Origin: Candidatus Melainabacteria bacterium
GTDB taxonomy: Bacteria; Cyanobacteriota; Vampirovibrionia; Obscuribacterales; Obscuribacteraceae
Reading direction: 5' to 3'
DNA length: 64,000 nucleotides
NCBI GenBank assembly: GCA_003151275.1
Contig: PLXC01000147.1
Location: forward strand, 84,319 to 148,318
This document shows positions 1-8,154 of this stretch, in pieces. The position numbers and the translations under genes were made by a program. Every line of letters starts with the position of its first letter. Position 1 is the first letter of the stretch. The notes beneath the pieces were generated by a model that was given only the letters and a program-made list of their open reading frames with translations, did not search any database and was not told the origin of the DNA.

Positions 1-814
1 CCATTCCGTCGGAGTAGCGGGAGTGTCCGTGCAATGAGCCGTAATACATGGTCAAGTCGTCAGCGCTACCGGTTAGCGAGCGATCGACTGTTTCATTGGC
101 GATGCCGTATTGCTGCAAACGACGACCGAGAGCTGTTAATGGCTTAGCGGTTGTTAGTGATTCTGCTGTCGTAGGAGGAGCGTCCATCTCCAAGTTGGTG
201 TTCAAGATGCCGCGAGATTTAGCTTTGACGGTGCCAACGTCCAGCGCTGTTCCACCCATCGGCGTTTCTGCGCCAGGAGTGGTCTCAGAGCGCGAAAACA
301 TGTTGCGCATTTTTCCGGCCCAGGAATCTGTCGCCAACATCGCTTCGTTTTCGCCTTTAAGAATGAAGCGCTGGCTTTTCTGGGCGAAAGCACCGAAGGC
401 TGTATCGCTTGTTGCTACGTTATGTCCGAAACTGGCTCCAGCAAATCCTCCGGCTAAGTTTAGTCCTAGATCGACTGAACCCGCCACAGCGCTCTTGGCC
501 AAATCTTTGGAAGCTTGATCGAGACTCCCACCGGGTCGATTAGCCTGATCTTCTGCTTCTCTAACTTTGTTTACCGCCCCGATCACCATCGGAATTGTGA
601 AAGCGGCGCCGATAATCATGCCGGCAGGTCCTCTGGCCGGAATGATGTAGCCAAGTCCCGCACCCATTAGCGCCGAAGTAGCTAGCGTCTTAACTGTGAC
701 AATAGCAGTATCGACGGGGTGATCGTATGCTTCTTTGATGAACTGGGCACCTGCGCTAGGCAAGTCTTGGGCTGCTTTCAAGGTGACGTCTAGGGTTCCG
801 ATTCTGTCTGCCAT
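1..814 (-). CDS. PHP-domain-like metallohydrolase, 5' part only
   Basis: The frame opens at an ATG whose complement is at 812-814 and runs off the left edge, giving 271 residues without a stop. The first ~100 residues include two Gly/Ala-rich hydrophobic stretches (ALMGAGLGYIIPARGPAGMI and AVAGSVDLGLNLAGGFAGAS), which could pack into or against a membrane. The last residues seen read YGSLHGHSRYSDGM. This matches the first metal-binding motif of PHP-superfamily hydrolases (HxH...SDG), as in CehA/McbA-like proteins. Two His and an Asp would bind catalytic metal, and the rest of the active site would lie beyond the window. The middle (~residues 140-250) is low in recognisable features. Substrate unknown. 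Other PHP branches such as histidinol phosphatase are less likely because of the long N-terminal region. Confidence 0.7.
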   Translation of the reverse strand, partial: MADRIGTLDVTLKAAQDLPSAGAQFIKEAYDHPVDTAIVTVKTLATSALMGAGLGYIIPARGPAGMIIGAAFTIPMVIGAVNKVREAEDQANRPGGSLDQASKDLAKSAVAGSVDLGLNLAGGFAGASFGHNVATSDTAFGAFAQKSQRFILKGENEAMLATDSWAGKMRNMFSRSETTPGAETPMGGTALDVGTVKAKSRGILNTNLEMDAPPTTAESLTTAKPLTALGRRLQQYGIANETVDRSLTGSADDLTMYYGSLHGHSRYSDGM

Positions 815-976
815 TTAGGGCGTCCTCATCAGGTTGGTGGAGCTATTCTATTGATAACCTGCGCCTGTTCCATTGGGGAAATTACGCAAAACTTGTAGTT
901 CTTATGGAATTAGCTAAAAAGTCTTCCAATGCATCTGTGTGGGACAATGTAGGCTTCGCTCAGGGGAGTCAAATCT

Positions 977-1459
977 GTGCTGCATTCTTGTTGGAAAACA
1001 GAAACTCTCTGTTTGCTACTCATATTTTGTTGTGCACCAAATACGGTGCTTGCTCAGGATGAGCCGACCGCACGCGGCGTTGAGCTTTCGCCGGAAAGGG
1101 CACAGTCTGCGCCTATGCCTGTCGCACAGCCACCATCCGGTACGGTGGTCAGCGGTCAAATCACCGAAGCGAAGGCAGGCAGAAGGTTAAGTCGGTCCGG
1201 CTCCTTGAGCATTCAGTTTAATGATTTGCGACTTCCTGGCGGTGCCAGCTTCCCTATTAGCGCACATTTACTTGGAAGCATCGGCAGATATAAGGACGTC
1301 AACGCAGTAGAGCGCGGAGAAGGATGGAAAGCGAAGCTTGGGCAGCTTGCCCTGCGCGGCGGCGGAGCTGGGCTGGGCGCGGCGCTTGGCACGGGTTTGG
1401 GCGCTATCGTCGACGGCGGCGGCGGCGCAGGCACCGGAGCTTGGGCTATAGTCATTTAA
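977..1459 (+). CDS. Small secreted protein with glycine-zipper tail
   Basis: 160 residues starting at GTG, chosen because AGGGGAG (962-968) sits 8 nt upstream. A signal peptide is visible (CLLLIFCCAPNTVLAQDE), with cleavage probably after VLA. A Pro-rich segment follows (~residues 45-58), then a region that looks like one beta-domain. The C-terminus is a long Gly/Ala run (GGGAGLGAALGTGLGAIVDG) of the glycine-zipper type, which in other proteins inserts into membranes or oligomerises. The middle, with LSRSGSLSIQFNDLRLPGG, resembles segments found in other secreted proteins that shield surface layers. I cannot assign a function. It is a single gene with a weak hairpin 60 nt downstream. Confidence 0.65.
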   Translation: MLHSCWKTETLCLLLIFCCAPNTVLAQDEPTARGVELSPERAQSAPMPVAQPPSGTVVSGQITEAKAGRRLSRSGSLSIQFNDLRLPGGASFPISAHLLGSIGRYKDVNAVERGEGWKAKLGQLALRGGGAGLGAALGTGLGAIVDGGGGAGTGAWAIVI

Positions 1460-1519
1460 ATCATTTAATCGCGGGCGTTAGCAATGAAGCGAGCGTCGGT
1501 GTTTGCGTTAGGGCTACCT

Positions 1520-1538
1520 GGCTGCCATAGCAGCCTTT
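1520..1538 (+). terminator. Weak hairpin downstream of the glycine-zipper gene
   Basis: GGCTGC (1520-1525) and GCAGCC (1530-1535) form a perfect 6-bp stem with a CATA loop, followed by TTTG. It lies between the 977-1459 gene and the kinase cassette and could end the upstream transcript. The T-tract is short, so this is tentative. Confidence 0.35.
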
Positions 1539-1625
1539 GTGGACATACATACATGGAGCGGGTGCAGCGATGGCTGCCCTTACGTGCTGGGCATAATGAC
1601 TTGTGGGTGTTATTGACAGGGCAGC

Positions 1626-3113
1626 ATGTTCAAAATCAAAAAAACTGCCAAGCTCAAAGCGATCACATATCGCTCGGTGCCTGGAGCACACTTTAGACTC
1701 AAGCTTCGGGAGTTCGATTCTAGCTCACAAAGTGCGCTCTATCTATTACTGCTATTTCTGGCCGGTTTGGGAGTGGCTAGCACCTATTTCGTGCCTTTTT
1801 TGACTATTTTTTGTCTTCCATTTCTGGCGTTGATGGCTGGAGTAGCTCTCTTGTGCGTTGCCAGCGATATGATCAGCATCGGAGAAAGAGGCGTTTCCTT
1901 TCCCATTACCACTTGCCTAAGCTTAGGTGGTCGCACGATTCGATTGTGGTCGGATGTCGAATCGGTTGAAATCATTTCTGCGATGGGCAAGTTAGATTCT
2001 CCAATTCGTAAGGGCGGAAGCGCGCTGCGATTGGTTTTTAAGTCCGGTGGCACACTTACTTTGCCGCTGCAAAAATTTACTAGAGAAAGTGTCGGTTCCT
2101 TCGTTGCGGCATTACAAGAGTGGGCTCGTGAAGGTTCGCAGGTGGACCGCCAGCTTGAACATGTGCCCCGCTTGTGGGATCTAGAGAATGGCGATTTGAG
2201 CGATGTGAAAGAGCTGTCTTACACAAAGTTTTGGGAAGAGGAATTAGCAAACAACTATAGTTTTACCGCCTTTGTGCCACTACAGGTGGGGCAAAAATTA
2301 CGCAATGACACTTTAGCGGTCGTGGGGCAAATAGCTGCCGGTGGATTTTCTGCGATCTACACAGTGAAGGAAGATCGAGGCGGCTTGTTTGTTTTGAAAG
2401 AGTCTGTCATACCAAGCACCACTGATGAAAAGACGAAAGAGAAAGCTAAAGAACATTTCAAACGAGAAGCAGAGATTTTGATCAAACTCGATCACCCGAA
2501 CATAGCAAAGGTGATCGATCACTTTGTCGATAACGCGCGCGATTATTTGCTTCTAGAATATATCGAAGGTCCGGATGCCCGCGATCTGGCCCGTCAAAAG
2601 GGAAAGCAGCCCGTTGAAAGTGTTTTAAGATGGGCGAAGCAGATGGCTGATGTGTTGCAGTATTTGCACACACAAAATCCGCCTGTGATTCACAGAGACA
2701 TTTCGCCTGATAACATCGTTATCAACAAAAAGGGCGATGCTGTGCTCATCGACTTTGGCGCTGCGAATGAATTTGTTGGTGAAGCTACAGGCACACTGGT
2801 CGGCAAGCAAGCCTATATGTCACCTGAGCAAATCAGAGGGAAAGTGACACCCCAAAGCGATATTTACTCGCTGGGTGCGACGATCTATTTTCTTTTGACG
2901 GGAAAGGATCCAGAGCCACTAACATCTTCGCGCCCTAGAAAAATTGATGAATCAATTTCGACGCCTCTCGATGATTTGGTGCACGCGTGCACCAAACTCG
3001 ATTTAGCAGAACGCGTCAAAGACGCAGGCGAACTTAAAGAACGACTCAACTCGGTTACAAGCAAGAAGACACCCGCTGCAATCGGCATGGATAGAGGTCG
3101 CGAAGATGTCTGA
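1626..3113 (+). CDS. Membrane Ser/Thr protein kinase, catalytic motifs intact (cassette gene 1)
   Basis: 495 residues. Two hydrophobic segments lie at ~37-58 and ~59-80. Next comes a ~90-residue PH-like beta domain (~82-170; RLWSDVESVEI, LRLVFKSGGTL). A Hanks-type kinase domain runs from ~228 to 475. The Gly loop is GQIAAGGFSAIYTV (234-247), the ATP lysine is K258 (VLKE), the helix-C glutamate is probably E281, and the catalytic loop is HRDISPDN (D358, N363). DFG is at 376-378 and MSPEQ replaces APE. All catalytic residues are therefore present. The order suggests a sensor-like membrane module with a cytoplasmic kinase. The next gene starts inside this one (8-nt overlap), so it heads a coupled operon. 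Substrates are unknown. The other cassette members are obvious candidates. Confidence 0.9.
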   Translation: MFKIKKTAKLKAITYRSVPGAHFRLKLREFDSSSQSALYLLLLFLAGLGVASTYFVPFLTIFCLPFLALMAGVALLCVASDMISIGERGVSFPITTCLSLGGRTIRLWSDVESVEIISAMGKLDSPIRKGGSALRLVFKSGGTLTLPLQKFTRESVGSFVAALQEWAREGSQVDRQLEHVPRLWDLENGDLSDVKELSYTKFWEEELANNYSFTAFVPLQVGQKLRNDTLAVVGQIAAGGFSAIYTVKEDRGGLFVLKESVIPSTTDEKTKEKAKEHFKREAEILIKLDHPNIAKVIDHFVDNARDYLLLEYIEGPDARDLARQKGKQPVESVLRWAKQMADVLQYLHTQNPPVIHRDISPDNIVINKKGDAVLIDFGAANEFVGEATGTLVGKQAYMSPEQIRGKVTPQSDIYSLGATIYFLLTGKDPEPLTSSRPRKIDESISTPLDDLVHACTKLDLAERVKDAGELKERLNSVTSKKTPAAIGMDRGREDV

Positions 3114-4950
3114 GCAACCCGGTCTCGTCGCTCATGAAAAGCAGCCAGGACTTGTCGCTCAGGAGGGGCAACCGGAATTTGTCGCTCAGGAGGGGACAAC
3201 AGATCCTGTCCCAGAGGATGTGCAACCGGAACTTGTCGCTCAGGAGGAGAAACCACCAGAACTTGTCGCACCTGAGAAGCTAAATCCCATCGCCACCGCC
3301 GACGATGATAAGACACTTGTCTCCGGAGATCTGCCTTCTGCTAGTCACGCACATCGTGAACGTGAGATTGCTCTCAAGCCTTACCAGCAGACTGAAGTTC
3401 TTATCCAATATGGACATCTAGAGGAAGACTTGCAGCAGCTTGCCATGGCAACGCATCGTCAAACCGAGCGCCAGCAAGAATTCGGTTTGGCGATGATTTT
3501 CGGCATGGCCGCTCCATTCGTAACTATAGAAACTATCTATGCGTCTTTCAAAATGCTAGCACCTGAGTTGATGGTGACGATCGCGAGAATGACATGGCCA
3601 GATGGGCAGTCCCATACGCCAGAATTTTTGGCAGATCAGTTTCATGGGTTGCTCTATGCAATTGGCGGACCAATTATAATCGTGGGTTTGATCCTGTTCG
3701 GGCTGTATCGTCTTCATGCGCTCGGTCCCTGGGGACCCTTCGCGCCAACGCACATCGGATTGCTGCCATCTGGCGTAAGGCGTCACTGGAAAAGTCTGTT
3801 CGTTTCTTGGACACCCGGGCTTAGACCTTGGAACGAAGTTAAATCTGTAGAACTGCGCGAATATGGAAGGAAAAAGCAACGTAAACGTATCACGCTGAGA
3901 TACGCAAAGAGGCGGCCGCTTTCAATCGAAGTTACCGCAATCCGAAGAAATCCTGAGAAGGAAGCACTGGCAAATGCGTTGCGCTTTTATCTGCCGACTC
4001 ATGTCCAAGGAGAATTGCCGCAGCTTTTGGAGAAGACGCTTCCGAAACAAAATCGCTATACGGAAATTTGGACGCAAGCATTGCTGAACAGACCGCAGCG
4101 ACTTTTGCTTACGGCTCTGGCTCCTCAAACGGTATTGCATGAAGGGCTCTACACCATTAAGGAACAGATTGGGGCCGGTGGGCAAGGCACTGCATATTTA
4201 GCTGAATCAGCTCACGGCTTGATATCAGATGTAGTGCTTAAAGAATATGTTTTGCCGGATCATAATAATGTGCACGATCGCCGCCGTGCTCTTAAACGGC
4301 TTGAGGACGAAGTGCAGATATTGAGCCGTCTGAGTCATCCGCAAATAGTTAGATTGCATGACGTCTTCATAGAAGACCATCGAGCTTATCTGGTGTTGGA
4401 CTATATTGATGGACCGTCCTTGAAATCGATTATCGGCAAAGATGGAAAATTTGATGTTGCCAAAACAACTGAGCTCGCGTTGCAGATGTGCGCGATGTTG
4501 AACTATCTGCATTCGCTGTCACCTCCCCTGGTGCATCAAGACTTTACGCCGGATAACCTGCTTTTGACCACAGCTGGAATTTTGAAACTTGTAGATTTCA
4601 ACGTCGCCAAAGAGAGTGCAACAACTAAAACTAGTCTCGTAGTAGGCAAACAGTGCTACATGCCACCAGAACAATTTCGCGGCAAGACAAGCGTGCAAAG
4701 CGATATTTATGCTATGGGCGCCTCGCTTTTCTTCCTCCTCACTGGTAAAGATCCAGAGCCGTTAACAGCTTCACATCCCAGAAATTTTATTGCTGATGTG
4801 CCTGAAGAACTTGACCGTATTATCGCGCGCTCGACTGCTTTAGACCCGGAGAGTCGCTATTCATGCGCTGCGGATTTCGAAAATGATCTGCGGAATTTTG
4901 CCGAAAGCCTTGGCGACGTCACTGCTGCTATTGAGATGGAGCCGGTATGA
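3106..4950 (+). CDS. Membrane Ser/Thr kinase with N-terminal repeats, HQD/DFN variant (cassette gene 2)
   Basis: 614 residues, ATG overlapping the end of gene 1 by 8 nt. Residues ~4-58 are imperfect ~9-residue repeats of the form QPELVAQEG, acidic and probably disordered. Hydrophobic segments lie at ~126-148 and ~181-203, followed by the PH-like domain (~210-300) and the kinase domain (~348-600). The Gly loop is GAGGQGTAYL, the ATP lysine is K379 and the catalytic loop is HQDFTPDN (D479, N484), with Q replacing the usual R. The metal motif is DFN (D497), with N for G. The catalytic Lys, Asp, Asn and metal Asp are all kept, so activity is plausible. The lost HRD arginine suggests it does not need activation-loop phosphorylation. 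It is followed by gene 3 with an ATGA overlap. Confidence 0.88.
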   Translation: MSEQPGLVAHEKQPGLVAQEGQPEFVAQEGTTDPVPEDVQPELVAQEEKPPELVAPEKLNPIATADDDKTLVSGDLPSASHAHREREIALKPYQQTEVLIQYGHLEEDLQQLAMATHRQTERQQEFGLAMIFGMAAPFVTIETIYASFKMLAPELMVTIARMTWPDGQSHTPEFLADQFHGLLYAIGGPIIIVGLILFGLYRLHALGPWGPFAPTHIGLLPSGVRRHWKSLFVSWTPGLRPWNEVKSVELREYGRKKQRKRITLRYAKRRPLSIEVTAIRRNPEKEALANALRFYLPTHVQGELPQLLEKTLPKQNRYTEIWTQALLNRPQRLLLTALAPQTVLHEGLYTIKEQIGAGGQGTAYLAESAHGLISDVVLKEYVLPDHNNVHDRRRALKRLEDEVQILSRLSHPQIVRLHDVFIEDHRAYLVLDYIDGPSLKSIIGKDGKFDVAKTTELALQMCAMLNYLHSLSPPLVHQDFTPDNLLLTTAGILKLVDFNVAKESATTKTSLVVGKQCYMPPEQFRGKTSVQSDIYAMGASLFFLLTGKDPEPLTASHPRNFIADVPEELDRIIARSTALDPESRYSCAADFENDLRNFAESLGDVTAAIEMEPV

Positions 4951-6428
4951 GCGAAGAAGTCCTAAATTTAGGCCATAGCAAAAGGAAAACCGTTCGCTAT
5001 CCTTTTTGCTTGAACCAACAGGAAAATCCGCATCGAGTGTTCGCCTTGGCTGAAGTTGTCACTTCTGTCATTTCATTCGTATTTATCATGCTCATGTTCG
5101 AGTTTCTCACGCTTATGATACTGCCAGGTTCGGATAAATTTCTGATTACATTCTTTTGTATAATTCCCGTAACAGTAGTCGTCTCTCGAATGTTATTGCG
5201 AAGCAGTCGCCTTGGCATATCCGATAACGGTATTTCCTTTCCAGTCTTGTTTGCGCCTTGGTTGAACGGTCGATTGACCCGCTCATGGTCAGACCTGGAA
5301 TCTGCTGATTTACACGCGGGTGAAGATTCAACTAATTACATTGGCGGAAATGTCTTAACCTTGATTTTTAAATCTGGAGGAAAAGTCGATCTACACACGA
5401 CTCGCATACCAAGGGATGACTTGCGTTGCCTCGCTGAGGGCTTGCTTTCTTGGGCCAATGCAGAGACTCTCACACCTGCAATAAGCGAACTTGTGGCTCG
5501 CAATGATTTTGAAATTGCAGACTCACAGCTGTTTGTTTTCTCTAAAAAGCACCGAACGATGCTTTCTAAGGATTTTGGTTTGGTCAATAATCGACTCTAC
5601 GACAAAGGTGCGTCTCTGCTGGACGGCGCTTACATAGTAGAAAAGAGCCTTGCCGCTGGTGGCAATCGCAGCTCATATCTGGTCGCCGACACTAATTTCG
5701 GCAGAAATTTGGAGTTGATCGAATACGATTTATCGTTACTCGACCCCGATAAGCTGGAAAGATGTGTTGCGGATTTATGTGCCGCAAGTCAGCGTTATAA
5801 GAATTTGCAAATTCCTCACCTTTTGAATCTCGTAGATTATCGATCGATCAATGACAAATTCTATCTTGTTATGGAACCATGCCTCGATCAGAGACTCCGG
5901 TCATTTGTTTTGAAACACGGAAACTTGACTGAAAAGCAAGTTAGTTCACTGGCATTGAAGATGGCAGAAGCGGCAGAGGCAGTAAGTGCAATCGATTCAT
6001 CATTGATGCTAGGTGGCATTCGACCGGATGCAATCGTTTGGAAGAAGAATGGCACTGCATTGCTTACCGAACTCGGATTTGTCAGCGACTTAATCATGAA
6101 CTACTCTGACGCGCTTCTTGTCGATGCACCGTATGCGGCACCAGAAAGAATCGCGGGTGAAGCTGTGCCAGCGAGCGATCTTTATTCTATCGGTGCCACT
6201 ATGTACTTTGCGATTACAAAAGTGGATCCCGAGTGTTACACGGGTGCTGTCGTTTCAGCTATCAACTCGAAAGTATCAGGATCGTTCAGTCAATTGATTA
6301 GCCGGTTGCTCAGCTTTGACCCACAACAAAGAGGCAGCGCTGCAGAACTCGTCCACGATCTGGGAGGCTTTCTGCCTAAGAGCGAGCTGAAGCTGCTTGG
6401 CTCACCAAAAGGTGAAGCACATGACTAA
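4947..6428 (+). CDS. Membrane pseudokinase (cassette gene 3)
   Basis: 493 residues, coupled to gene 2 by an ATGA overlap. Hydrophobic segments lie at ~31-55 and ~64-82, followed by the same PH-like domain as gene 1 (SWSDLESADL, LTLIFKSGGKVDL) and a kinase-fold domain (~225-480). The fold is recognisable from SLAAGGNRSSYLV, YLVMEP, APERIAGEAVPASDLYSIG and the C-lobe. The catalytic motifs are gone: the ATP-lysine strand reads LELIEYD, the HRD loop reads GGIRPDAIV and DFG reads ELG. By sequence it cannot transfer phosphate in the usual way. It probably acts as a scaffold, allosteric partner or substrate of the neighbouring kinases. Confidence 0.85.
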   Translation: MSEEVLNLGHSKRKTVRYPFCLNQQENPHRVFALAEVVTSVISFVFIMLMFEFLTLMILPGSDKFLITFFCIIPVTVVVSRMLLRSSRLGISDNGISFPVLFAPWLNGRLTRSWSDLESADLHAGEDSTNYIGGNVLTLIFKSGGKVDLHTTRIPRDDLRCLAEGLLSWANAETLTPAISELVARNDFEIADSQLFVFSKKHRTMLSKDFGLVNNRLYDKGASLLDGAYIVEKSLAAGGNRSSYLVADTNFGRNLELIEYDLSLLDPDKLERCVADLCAASQRYKNLQIPHLLNLVDYRSINDKFYLVMEPCLDQRLRSFVLKHGNLTEKQVSSLALKMAEAAEAVSAIDSSLMLGGIRPDAIVWKKNGTALLTELGFVSDLIMNYSDALLVDAPYAAPERIAGEAVPASDLYSIGATMYFAITKVDPECYTGAVVSAINSKVSGSFSQLISRLLSFDPQQRGSAAELVHDLGGFLPKSELKLLGSPKGEAHD

Positions 6429-8154
6429 TGAAATCGTTCCTTATACACAACGGAAAGATTGCGAAGAAATTTTAGACGAAGTGGCTATGCCCCTTCTCGA
6501 TTTGCGGGATACTTCTCTGCAAGCGCTCGACGAGGGCAATTCCACAGTTGGCGATCTACAAAGTCAATTGCTGCTTGCATATAGCGGCAGTGAATCGCCC
6601 TCGAGAGTCTTCTCCCGGTCTTTGCTGCAGTCTAATCCACTAGGTTTTAACAAACTTGTACAAGCATTTTTGCCGATACCTTGTCTGATTGGTGCCATCG
6701 CATCGGTCGAATTACCCGCATTCGTCGTAACCTATCATATGGGCGGAGTTGCGTATCTTCTCCTGATGATCGCTTATTTTTTGATGACTTCAGCGACCAT
6801 CTTGGCTCTTCTTTCATTTACTGTTTTGAACCTGCGTCGAGGCACCGGCGCGTTCAGTCGGGGTGATTTCAGCTGGCTAGCCAACCTTCTTGAACCAGAT
6901 CATATAGCCATTTCTCCACAAGGCTTAAACCTTCAGTGGTCCGGCAAAATGTTCTCATACATGGGTCTTGTGCTGCCCTGGAAACGTATAGCTCTCGTGT
7001 ACTTAGAAGAGCACGGCAGCGGTGATGAGCGTTATCAAATTTTATGCATCCGTGACAACCTTGGTAAAGCATTAAGACTGGACTGCAGAGAGTTTGCCAG
7101 CGGCGTGCTAATTAAAGCCTTACAGAAGAGGGCACCATGGGCAGTGAAGGCTCCTCCAATGGTGCTTGCATTACAGCCTGTTCAACAATACCGTTGGAGT
7201 TATTTGGTCAGTTGGGCTGTTGATATTAAGCGTAGTCTTTCCTCGAAAAGAATTCACAGCCCAATAGAAACATTGGTGGGCAGGTCTCTCAAAAAAGGCA
7301 AATACAAAATTACGGTAACATCGCCGATACGCAAATTCGGAATCGAACATATCGCTGAAGTATCACGAGGCGGTGGCGGTAACAGCTCTCAGGCTGTGTC
7401 ATACAAAGGGTTGAATACAGTGGGGGAGGTCGAAAACTCTAGTTCATCCCGGGTGAGGATTCGTCAATTCATTCTGCCGGTTAAACAAAATCCCGCTCAA
7501 TGGTATTGGATGTTGCATCACTTCGAACGTGAGGTTCGGCGCCTCAGTTGCGTCAACAATAACAACATCACGAGATGGTTAGACGTGTTTGTTGAAGGTG
7601 GCGCAGCCTATGTAGTCACCGAATATGATGCTTCCAAAACTTTACGGGAAATTGTTCAGATATCCGGTCCGCTAAAAGAAGGCAGAGTTCGCGAAATCGC
7701 TCTGGAAATGTGCGAAATCCTCCTGCACTTGCATCATTTAGACCCGCCCTACATTCATAAAGCGTTCACTCCGGATTCTCTCATTCTTGCCAAAGGTGAG
7801 TTCGTCAAGCTTAATCAATTTGCCATTGGTATGCAGTTGGTGCCTTCGCAATTCAACTGCGCGGGCTTTGATCGGCGCTACACACCACTTGAACTTTTGC
7901 GCGGTCATGAAAGTGCTCAATCGGATATCTATGCTTTTGGTGGCACTTTGTTTTACTTGCTAACTGGTCAGGATCCAAAGCCATTTGAGCGTTCCAACGC
8001 TAAATCTTTGTGCCCGGAACTGTCGGAGCGGTTCAATGAAATAATTTGTAAGGCAACAGAGCCAAACGCGCAGTTACGCCACGAATCTGTGCAGTCTATT
8101 AAAGAAGCCATTCTGGAACTGGCTAACTCGGAAACTAGCCTCGTATTGCTTTAG
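6421..8154 (+). CDS. Membrane pseudokinase (cassette gene 4)
   Basis: 577 residues from ATG 6421, preferred over an in-frame TTG at 6397 because AAGGTGA lies just upstream and the 8-nt overlap with gene 3 repeats the gene 1/gene 2 junction. Two membrane segments lie at ~80-140 and a PH-like domain at ~160-245 (LPWKRIALVYLEE). A ~100-residue linker containing RGGGGNSSQ follows, then a kinase-fold C-terminus. The ATP lysine is replaced (RIRQF), HRD reads HKA, the following Asn is Ser (FTPDSL) and DFG reads NQF. SDIYAFGGTLFYLLTGQDPKPF keeps the C-lobe core seen in genes 1 and 2. A catalytically dead paralogue is the best reading. Its 3' end overlaps the convergent TPR gene by 20 nt. Confidence 0.84.
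   Translation: MTNEIVPYTQRKDCEEILDEVAMPLLDLRDTSLQALDEGNSTVGDLQSQLLLAYSGSESPSRVFSRSLLQSNPLGFNKLVQAFLPIPCLIGAIASVELPAFVVTYHMGGVAYLLLMIAYFLMTSATILALLSFTVLNLRRGTGAFSRGDFSWLANLLEPDHIAISPQGLNLQWSGKMFSYMGLVLPWKRIALVYLEEHGSGDERYQILCIRDNLGKALRLDCREFASGVLIKALQKRAPWAVKAPPMVLALQPVQQYRWSYLVSWAVDIKRSLSSKRIHSPIETLVGRSLKKGKYKITVTSPIRKFGIEHIAEVSRGGGGNSSQAVSYKGLNTVGEVENSSSSRVRIRQFILPVKQNPAQWYWMLHHFEREVRRLSCVNNNNITRWLDVFVEGGAAYVVTEYDASKTLREIVQISGPLKEGRVREIALEMCEILLHLHHLDPPYIHKAFTPDSLILAKGEFVKLNQFAIGMQLVPSQFNCAGFDRRYTPLELLRGHESAQSDIYAFGGTLFYLLTGQDPKPFERSNAKSLCPELSERFNEIICKATEPNAQLRHESVQSIKEAILELANSETSLVLL

Noticed and set aside
48..518. 156-residue open frame on the + strand
   Set aside because: It is the antisense shadow of the PHP-like gene, which has a better start and a recognisable motif.
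1711..1730. GTTCGATTC, a tRNA T-loop-like sequence
   Set aside because: It lies inside the kinase gene and no acceptor stem or anticodon arm can be drawn around it.
2885..3316. 143-residue Pro/Arg-rich frame on the minus strand with repeats
   Set aside because: Its repeats mirror the QPELVAQEG repeats of kinase 2; no ribosome site or signal.
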